From the NCBI GenBank assembly GCA_902462035.1, contig CABQAC010000153.1, forward strand, positions 1 through 5,176: a DNA stretch of 5,176 bases, in the 5' to 3' direction. Shown in pieces: positions 1 to 4,012 of this stretch. Position 1 is the stretch's first letter, and every line of letters begins with the position of its first letter. The notes beneath the pieces are model-generated. The model searched no databases. It was given only the letters and a program-made list of their open reading frames with translations, and had not been told where the DNA came from. The DNA comes from an uncultured Eubacteriales bacterium (GTDB lineage Bacteria > Bacillota > Clostridia > Oscillospirales > Acutalibacteraceae). The translations under genes were made by a program, and so were the position numbers.

Positions 1-1214
1 TCCGGCAAACATTCCATATCGGTCAGTTTATCGGCAGAATCGTGGGCGTACTGGTACCCTTCGCCGTAATGCAGGTCTTTCATCAGCCGGGTGGGGGCGT
101 TGCGTATTTGAAGGGGGACCGGTTCGGCAAGCATTTCCATCGCATCCTTCTGCGCCATGGCGTAGGCCGTGTATAGCGCGTTGGATTTGGGCGCCACCGA
201 TAAATAAACCACCGCGTGGGCCAGGTTGACGTTGCACTCGGGCATGCCGTTAAAATGGCTTGCCTGGTAAGCCGCCACCGCCACCTCCAGCGCGCGGCTG
301 TCGGCCATACCGATGTCCTCGCTGGCAAATCGGATCAGCCGCCGGGCAACGTACAGCGGATCCTCCCCGGCCTCCAGCATCCGGGCCAGCCAGTAAACGG
401 CGGCGTCCGGGTCGCTGTTGCGCATGGATTTGTGCAGTGCCGAGATTAGGTTATAATGTTCCTCGCCGTTTTTGTCATACAGCAGGGATTTGCGGCTGAT
501 GCACTGTTCCAGCGTGGCCTTGGTTACACGGGTTACGCTGGAATCCAGGTCGCCGTTGAGCACGGCCATCTCCAGCGTGTTCAACGCCACCCGGGCGTCC
601 CCGTTGGCAAAAGCGGCAATCATCTGCAGCAGGCCGTCCTCCATTTCCACCGTTTGGCTGCCGAATCCTTTGGGATCGTGCAGCGCGTGGCCGAGCAATT
701 GCGCCAAATCCGCTTCGGACAGGGGCTGCAGCACAAAAACCTTGCAGCGGGACAAAAGTGCCGCGTTGATCTCGAAGGAAGGATTTTCCGTGGTGGCGCC
801 GATTAGAATGATGCTGCCTTTTTCCACAAAGGGCAAAAAAGCATCCTGCTGGGCTTTGTTAAAGCGGTGGATCTCGTCCACAAACAGAATGGTTTTTTCA
901 CCCGCCATGCGGCTGTCTTCCGCTTTGGCCATCACCTGGCGTATTTCCTTAATGCCGCTGGTTACCGCGCTGAAATCGATAAAAGCGGCCCGGGTACGCT
1001 TGGCGATAATCCGGGCCAATGTGGTTTTTCCCACACCGGGAGGACCCCAAAAAATCATGGAGGAAACCTGGTCCTGATCGATAAGCTGGCGCAGGATTTT
1101 TCCCTCCCCCAGCAGGTGGCGCTGGCCCACAAAAGTTTCGAGCGAATCCGGCCGCAGCCGACTGGCCAGGGGCGCGTTTTGCAACCCGTCGCCAAAAAAA
1201 GATTGTTGCTGCAT
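1..1214 (-). CDS. rarA: Replication-associated recombination protein A (RarA/MgsA), AAA+ ATPase; C-terminus cut by window edge
   Basis: RarA is a cytoplasmic AAA+ ATPase of the clamp-loader-like group. It forms tetramers and acts at stalled replication forks and gaps, binding SSB and single-strand/double-strand DNA junctions (known for the family). In the 404 visible residues I see the N-terminal PLASRLRPDSLETFVGQ block (15-31), Walker A GPPGVGKT (57-64), Walker B with DEIH (113-116), sensor 1 GATTENPSF (139-147), an arginine-finger LLSR (153-156) and sensor-2 GDAR (205-208). The MgsA C-terminal region follows, including an ARRLIRFASEDIG-type block and a GMPECNVNLAHAVVYLSVAPKSNA-like block. 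The family is usually about 420-450 residues, so only the last few tens of residues lie beyond position 1. The start is the ATG at 1214, preceded by AAAGGAG (1224-1230) with a 9-base spacer. Codon use is GC-rich, like the backbone genes. Upstream is a long AT-rich leader with no convincing promoter. Identification is secure. Confidence 0.96.
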   Translation of the reverse strand, partial: MQQQSFFGDGLQNAPLASRLRPDSLETFVGQRHLLGEGKILRQLIDQDQVSSMIFWGPPGVGKTTLARIIAKRTRAAFIDFSAVTSGIKEIRQVMAKAEDSRMAGEKTILFVDEIHRFNKAQQDAFLPFVEKGSIILIGATTENPSFEINAALLSRCKVFVLQPLSEADLAQLLGHALHDPKGFGSQTVEMEDGLLQMIAAFANGDARVALNTLEMAVLNGDLDSSVTRVTKATLEQCISRKSLLYDKNGEEHYNLISALHKSMRNSDPDAAVYWLARMLEAGEDPLYVARRLIRFASEDIGMADSRALEVAVAAYQASHFNGMPECNVNLAHAVVYLSVAPKSNALYTAYAMAQKDAMEMLAEPVPLQIRNAPTRLMKDLHYGEGYQYAHDSADKLTDMECLP

Positions 1215-1303
1215 CAAAAAACGCTCCTTTCTTGCTGGCAGCAAAACGCTCCTCCCGCTTGGAATGCCGGAACCCTTTTTTTATTGATTTAATAGACAAA
1301 AAT

Positions 1304-1337
1304 TTTTTTATAAACCTTTGCAAATGTTTATAGAAAA
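1304..1337. repeat. Near-perfect 34-bp palindrome in the rarA leader
   Basis: The inner 24 bp (1309-1332) run TATAAAC-C-TTTGCAAA-T-GTTTATA. The arms are TATAAAC and GTTTATA, the core TTTGCAAA is itself a perfect palindrome, and there is one mismatched pair (1316/1325). The symmetry continues outward through 1304-1307 (T) against 1334-1337 (A), with a second mismatch at 1308/1333. It lies 90 to 123 bases upstream of the rarA start codon. The length and symmetry suit a dimeric regulator's operator or a recombination/insertion site. It is not followed by a clear T-run on the plus strand. On the minus strand the right half merges into an A/T run (the inverted-repeat arm itself), so a terminator role is not excluded. 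Function is unknown. Confidence 0.6.
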
Positions 1338-1472
1338 CGCTTGAAAGTGGCTTAAATCAAGGTTTTCCACGTGTCGCTGTATATCATGCCATACCTCCGT
1401 ACAAGTTGGTTTTGTAAGCCTGGCCACCATTTTGACACCACAGAAAACTGTATCTGCACCCCTGTACAATCG
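1308..1472 (-). pseudogene. Possible remnant coding frame of about 54 codons
   Basis: On the minus strand a frame stays open from just after a TAA (codon at 1472) to a TAA at 1308-1310, encoding about 54 residues. From its only ATG (1430) it would give 40 residues, beginning MVARLTKPTCTEVW and ending NICKGL. The amino-acid mix is protein-like rather than low-complexity. However, no Shine-Dalgarno sequence precedes the ATG, and the stop codon falls inside the palindrome at 1304-1337. A GGAGG (minus strand, near 1395-1399) precedes a different frame that codes only 11 residues. I do not recognise the family. It could be the tail of a gene decayed or cut during an insertion event, or chance. Confidence that it was ever coding is low. 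Confidence 0.2.
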
Positions 1473-1533
1473 TTATATGAGGACTGAAATCTTAGAAAAA
1501 GGACTGTAAAAGTTCCGTAGCGTAGCAAGCATA

Positions 1534-1552
1534 GGAAAAGGGTACCCTTTCC
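1534..1552. repeat. Hairpin-forming palindrome centred on GGTACC
   Basis: AAAGGGTACCCTTT at 1537-1550 is a perfect 14-bp palindrome. GG (1534-1535) can pair with CC (1551-1552) if A1536 is bulged. There is no T-run immediately after it on either strand, so it is not a canonical intrinsic terminator. It sits about 70 bases downstream of the acetyltransferase stop codon. It could be a protein-binding site, an RNA-processing hairpin or chance. Confidence 0.4.
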
Positions 1553-1554
1553 GT

Positions 1555-1569
1555 AAAAATGCGCCGCAT
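1555..1569 (-). terminator. Weak candidate intrinsic terminator for the acetyltransferase gene
   Basis: Read on the minus strand, ATGC-GGC-GCAT forms a short stem (1559-1562 with 1566-1569) followed directly by a run of five T (1555-1559). It lies about 50 bases after the acetyltransferase stop codon, where a terminator would be expected. Only four base pairs form a clean stem, so efficiency is doubtful and transcripts may read on toward rarA. Confidence 0.25.
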
Positions 1570-1619
1570 ATTTGTTCGCTAGAATAATCCCAAACCCTTA
1601 CAAAGTATAATTTGAATGA

Positions 1620-2033
1620 TTAAAACCATTTACAAGGTATCATCAAAAAAGTATCTTCCGTATTCTGCTTAAATCCTATTGTTTCATAAAAGCCCTTAGC
1701 ACAATCTGTTTGTACCACCCATTCGGAATTTGGACACATATTTATACACCTTTTCATAAGTTCTGTTCCAATCCCTTGTTTTTGATATTCTGGCAAAACT
1801 GCTAAATCGTAAATAATGGAACGAAAATGTAAGTCAGACAAAACTCTTACGCAACCAACTAAATGGTTATCAAGCCAAGCAGAGAACACAAATGTTGAAG
1901 AAAGAAAAGCACAATTAAAATTGTCTATCATACTCTGTACTGTATTTTCCTCTTTCGCCCAACCTACTGCAAGAAAGAGTTTATATAATTCATCGCAAGG
2001 CAAATCTTTTTGATTTCTATATTCTATCTTCAT
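1620..2033 (-). CDS. GNAT-family N-acetyltransferase, 137 aa, AT-rich and probably acquired
   Basis: This is a single-domain cytoplasmic GNAT enzyme expected to transfer an acetyl group from acetyl-CoA to an amine; the substrate is unknown. The acetyl-CoA-binding motif A is clear: DLAVLPEYQKQGIGTELMKR (76-95), with the Q-x-x-G-x-G pyrophosphate loop at 84-89. Motif B follows as KGFYETIGF (113-121), where Tyr116 is in the position of the usual general acid. The strand before motif A (FSAWLDNHLVGCVRVLSD, 50-67) also fits the fold. At 137 residues it is a complete, minimal GNAT. The start at 2033 has GGAGG (2043-2047) with a 9-base spacer. Three lines of the gene that I counted are 28-40 percent GC, against about 60 percent in a counted line of rarA, suggesting horizontal acquisition. 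A perfect palindrome (2075-2100) overlaps its likely promoter, so expression is probably repressor-controlled. Small-molecule or drug detoxification is possible but unproven. Confidence 0.9.
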   Translation of the reverse strand: MKIEYRNQKDLPCDELYKLFLAVGWAKEENTVQSMIDNFNCAFLSSTFVFSAWLDNHLVGCVRVLSDLHFRSIIYDLAVLPEYQKQGIGTELMKRCINMCPNSEWVVQTDCAKGFYETIGFKQNTEDTFLMIPCKWF

Positions 2034-2066
2034 CCCTCTGGTCCTCCGTAACTTCCGATTTATTTC

Positions 2067-2095
2067 TATTTACAGCTTCTTGAACGATCGTTCAA
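2067..2095 (-). promoter_or_regulatory. Possible promoter of the acetyltransferase gene
   Basis: On the minus strand TTGAAC (2090-2095) is followed after exactly 17 bases by TAAATA (2067-2072). The -35 matches the sigma-A consensus at four of six positions and the -10 at three of six, so this is a weak to moderate call. The palindrome at 2075-2100 covers the whole -35 and most of the spacer, the geometry expected for a repressor that blocks RNA polymerase. A CATAAT hexamer further upstream (around 2109-2114) is an alternative -10, but it lacks a good -35. Confidence 0.4.
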
Positions 2096-2100
2096 GAAGC
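2075..2100. promoter_or_regulatory. Perfect 26-bp palindrome, candidate TetR-family operator
   Basis: The half-site GCTTCTTGAACGA is repeated exactly in inverted orientation with no spacer, centred between 2087 and 2088. The core TGAACGATCGTTCA resembles operators of many TetR-family repressors in Firmicutes (family knowledge; not searched). The element lies 41 bases upstream of the acetyltransferase start codon and overlaps its likely promoter. It is not followed by a T-run on either strand, so it does not fit an intrinsic terminator for the upstream regulator gene. No TetR gene is in the window, so the cognate repressor must be encoded elsewhere or was left behind on transfer. Confidence 0.65.
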
Positions 2101-2128
2101 ATCCCTCGCATTATGATTTGTCATTTTT

Positions 2129-3256
2129 TTATTTCCGCTTCAGGTAATAATAAAAACACTCCAGCAACTCACGGTCGGTGTTGCGCAGCACCGGGTTGCG
2201 GTTGAGCCGTTCGCGGATTTTATCCAACCGGTATACCAAGGTGTTTTTGTGGATGTGTAGCGACGCGCTGGCGTGTGCCAGGTTGTACTCGTGGTGTATG
2301 AGCGCGCCCATGATCTCGATATATTGTTCCACCGATTTTTCCCCAAGTTCTTTTCGGAGCAGCGAGAAAATGGTGTGGAATTCCGTCGGAGAAGCCATAG
2401 AGGCCAGATACTGCACCACATAATCGTAGAAATAGAAGATGCCGTCCCCATCGATATTTTTCTGCATCCAGACGCAGTCCAGATACGCCTGGTGGTAATA
2501 CATAATATCGTTTTGCATAGGGCCGATATAAATGCGGCATGGCGCCTTGTTTTCCTGTGCATACCGCAGAAACGGCGCGAGATAATCCGCGAGGATGGAC
2601 TGGTAATCCTGCATGAAATAGCCGAAGGAACAGTCGATGGCCTTAAAAATGAGCAGGAATCCCTCGCGCGTGCGGTCCATAAAATCCTGCCGGGTAAAAA
2701 GTTCCGCCCCGCCGAACAGCGCCATCGCGCTTTCCTGATCCGAAGGCAATTGGGGACAGGCAATCAAGATGGGCACGCGGATGATGTTTTCGTCCAGACG
2801 GAGCGCGGAAGTGTATTTCTCCAGATCTTCCCGGGCAAAGTTGTCGCTGTGCATAATCAAATGGAGCAGCTGTTCCTTTAAATTATATTTTCGCAGGTTT
2901 TCGTACTTAAAAAGCTCATATTCCAGCATGACCTCCACCGACATGCGGATGACCTTGGCGATGGGCGTCACTTCCTTGGGATCCCCCGTAATGCCGACGA
3001 CCCCTTCTTTTCTTTTGTTGACGTGAACCACCATATTAATGCCGCATTTCACACCTTTTTCGGAGTCTTCCTTCATGACGGTGCGGGTGTCCTCGTCGCC
3101 CTTCAACAGCTGAAAGGCCACCTCGTGAAACGTGCCCACCCGTTCCTTCATCCGGCTGGCAATGATGATCCCGTTTTCATCCATGATATTGACGTTGTAA
3201 TCGGTAAACTGGGAAACTTTTTCGATCAGCCGTTCCGCCAGCAGGCGATCAATCAT
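2129..3256 (-). CDS. CdaR/PucR-family transcriptional regulator with putative sugar-diacid recognition domain, 375 aa
   Basis: This is a cytoplasmic DNA-binding regulator of the CdaR (sugar diacid utilisation) type. The N-terminal Diacid_rec domain spans about 4-130 and contains the characteristic IMDENGIIIASR (24-35) and VVGITGDPKEV (86-96) segments. A GGDEF-like/linker region fills the middle. The C-terminal PucR helix-turn-helix lies at about 318-375, with the typical HKNTLVYRLDKIRERL (336-351). Length matches the family (about 360-390). The frame is open further upstream, but the ATG at 3256 is chosen because the Diacid_rec domain starts there and GGGAGGAG (3263-3270) precedes it. In relatives the domain is linked to glucarate, galactarate or glycerate catabolism; no such gene is next door, so the effector is open. 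It is divergent from tspO across 210 bases, which could be a regulated target. No terminator is visible after the stop. Confidence 0.93.
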   Translation of the reverse strand: MIDRLLAERLIEKVSQFTDYNVNIMDENGIIIASRMKERVGTFHEVAFQLLKGDEDTRTVMKEDSEKGVKCGINMVVHVNKRKEGVVGITGDPKEVTPIAKVIRMSVEVMLEYELFKYENLRKYNLKEQLLHLIMHSDNFAREDLEKYTSALRLDENIIRVPILIACPQLPSDQESAMALFGGAELFTRQDFMDRTREGFLLIFKAIDCSFGYFMQDYQSILADYLAPFLRYAQENKAPCRIYIGPMQNDIMYYHQAYLDCVWMQKNIDGDGIFYFYDYVVQYLASMASPTEFHTIFSLLRKELGEKSVEQYIEIMGALIHHEYNLAHASASLHIHKNTLVYRLDKIRERLNRNPVLRNTDRELLECFYYYLKRK

Positions 3257-3262
3257 TACGCG

Positions 3263-3270
3263 CTCCTCCC
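3263..3270 (-). promoter_or_regulatory. Ribosome binding site that fixes the regulator start
   Basis: Minus-strand GGGAGGAG ends six bases before the ATG at 3256. It decides between this start and an in-frame ATG 76 codons further upstream (3484), which would lie inside tspO on the opposite strand and upstream of the promoter. Confidence 0.85.
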
Positions 3271-3298
3271 TTGTCCGGCGATTGCCTTTTCTATCTGC

Positions 3299-3327
3299 AT
3301 TATACTTGGTCCGCCATCCGCCGTCAA
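3299..3327 (-). promoter_or_regulatory. Sigma-A-type promoter of the CdaR/PucR-family regulator
   Basis: On the minus strand TTGACG (3322-3327) is separated by exactly 17 bases from a perfect TATAAT (3299-3304). That is 11 of 12 consensus positions with optimal spacing. It implies a transcript start near 3292 and a 5' leader of about 35 bases, with the ribosome site inside it. It also confirms that the upstream extension of the reading frame is not translated. Confidence 0.85.
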
Positions 3328-3451
3328 ATCCCGCGCCGGCATCGGGGCGTTTTTGCGGTGCGGCTGCGCGCTCAAACTGCAAATACGCCGGGATACCCGC
3401 GCAAAAAGAATAAAACAGCCGGATCTTCCATACCATAATAAGACGAAATAT

Positions 3452-3460
3452 GGAGGAGGA
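3452..3460 (+). promoter_or_regulatory. Ribosome binding site of tspO
   Basis: GGAGGAGGA ends six bases before the ATG at 3467. The frame is open far upstream to 3023, antisense to the regulator; this site and the onset of TspO homology fix the true start. Confidence 0.85.
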
Positions 3461-3466
3461 AGGCCC

Positions 3467-3949
3467 ATGAATCAGGTGTTTCATATCCGGTGGAAGACAT
3501 TGCTGCTGAGCCTGCTTGTCAGTTTGGGAACGGGCGGGCTGTCCGCGCTGGCGACCGGGAACAGTATGCAGAAGTACGCGCAGCTCAACCAGCCGCCCCT
3601 GGCGCCGCCCGGCACCGTATTTCCTATTGTTTGGACCGTGCTGTTTTTGCTGATGGGAATCTCCTTTTACGGGATTTTGACCGCGCCGCCCAGCGGAAAA
3701 AAACGGGCGGCGGTTTGGCTTTTCCTTATCCAGCTCGCTATGAATTTTTTGTGGTCGGTTCTTTTCTTTGTGTTGGAATGGCGGCTTACGGCGTTTGTGT
3801 GGCTGGTGCTATTGTGGCTGGTTATTTTGGCGATGACCGCGGCGTTTTCCCGGATCAAACCATGGGCCGCCTGGCTGCAGGTCCCCTACCTGCTGTGGGT
3901 CGCGTTCGCGGGGTATTTAAACCTTGCCGTTTATCTGCTCAACCGTTGA
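3467..3949 (+). CDS. tspO: TspO/MBR family tryptophan-rich sensory protein, 160 aa
   Basis: TspO is a five-helix membrane protein related to the mitochondrial translocator protein. It binds porphyrins and other hydrophobic ligands and is implicated in tetrapyrrole and stress control (family knowledge). Five hydrophobic helices are visible at roughly 10-30, 50-71, 83-102, 107-127 and 135-157. Family signatures include PPLAPPGTVFPIVWTVLF (43-60), NFLWSVLFF (93-101) and the C-terminal WLQVPYLLWVAFAGYLN (136-152). Eight tryptophans are present, including Trp56 in the VWT motif and Trp144 in the PYLLW motif. The tryptophans often found in the first-loop SWAPPGW pattern are replaced by Leu45 and Thr50, so ligand handling may differ. 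The start at 3467 follows GGAGGAGGA (3452-3460) with a six-base spacer. I see no strong promoter on the plus strand in the divergent gap. A strong terminator follows (3964-4006). Confidence 0.95.
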   Translation: MNQVFHIRWKTLLLSLLVSLGTGGLSALATGNSMQKYAQLNQPPLAPPGTVFPIVWTVLFLLMGISFYGILTAPPSGKKRAAVWLFLIQLAMNFLWSVLFFVLEWRLTAFVWLVLLWLVILAMTAAFSRIKPWAAWLQVPYLLWVAFAGYLNLAVYLLNR

Positions 3950-3963
3950 AGGATATCGATACA

Positions 3964-4006
3964 AAAAGCCGTTAGAACGCGCCGTCGGCGCGTTCTAACG
4001 GCTTTT
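3964..4006. terminator. Bidirectional intrinsic terminator between tspO and the dehydratase-related gene
   Basis: A 20-bp perfect inverted repeat (3964-3983 with 3987-4006) encloses the three-base loop GTC. The core arm is GCCGTTAGAACGCGCC, flanked by an A-run on the left and a T-run on the right. The plus strand ends in TTTT followed by ATCGTTTT; the minus strand ends in five T. It starts 15 bases after the tspO stop and lies 6 bases after the stop of the convergent gene, so it serves both transcripts. Confidence 0.95.
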
Positions 4007-4012
4007 ATCGTT

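Larger units (their letters stand above)
1215..1619. other. Non-coding or degenerate stretch between rarA and the acetyltransferase gene
   Basis: These 405 bases hold no convincing gene. They contain the rarA ribosome site, an AT-rich leader, a near-perfect palindrome (1304-1337), a short minus-strand open frame (1308-1472) without a ribosome site, a 14-bp perfect palindrome inside a hairpin (1534-1552) and a weak hairpin with a T-run (1555-1569). I found no tRNA-like or rRNA-like sequence. A TTGACA hexamer on the plus strand (1432-1437) has no -10 at a workable spacing and no gene to drive. The composition is lower in GC than rarA, and the stretch probably belongs with the acquired region that carries the acetyltransferase. 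Confidence 0.6.
1276..2133. other. AT-rich island carrying the acetyltransferase, bracketed by a 10-bp direct repeat
   Basis: TTTTTTTATT occurs at 1276-1285 and again at 2124-2133, close to where the base composition changes on each side. Between them lie the acetyltransferase, its operator and the gene-less stretch, all lower in GC than the flanking genes. The repeat is low in complexity, and no transposase or integrase is present, so target-site duplication is only a possibility. The left copy lies in the rarA leader and the right copy overlaps the stop of the CdaR/PucR regulator. Confidence 0.4.

Noticed and set aside
472..1077. A 201-codon open frame on the plus strand
   Set aside because: It is antisense to rarA, whose motifs are unmistakable. 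The translation shows no recognisable domain and arises from GC-rich codon bias.
1331..1346. A CcpA catabolite-response (cre) site overlapping AGAAAACGCTTGAA
   Set aside because: The central AACGCT matches, but the flanking TG and CA positions of the consensus do not, and it falls at the edge of the palindrome.
1432..1470. A plus-strand promoter from TTGACA (1432) and TACAAT (1465)
   Set aside because: The spacing is 27 bases, far from 16-18, and no plus-strand gene follows.
1478..1510. A ten-residue leader-peptide-like frame on the plus strand (MRTEILEKGL)
   Set aside because: It has no ribosome site, no downstream gene on that strand and no attenuator structure after it.
2075..2100. The 26-bp palindrome as an intrinsic terminator of the CdaR/PucR-family regulator
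   Set aside because: Neither strand has a T-run after the stem, and the position over a promoter suits an operator better.
2273..2881. A 202-codon open frame on the plus strand
   Set aside because: It is the shadow of the CdaR/PucR-family regulator on the other strand, with no recognisable domain.
3257..3484. A 76-residue N-terminal extension of the CdaR/PucR-family regulator from an ATG at 3484
   Set aside because: It would begin inside tspO on the opposite strand, lies upstream of the TTGACG-17-TATAAT promoter, and has no Diacid_rec homology. The ATG at 3256 has its own strong ribosome site.
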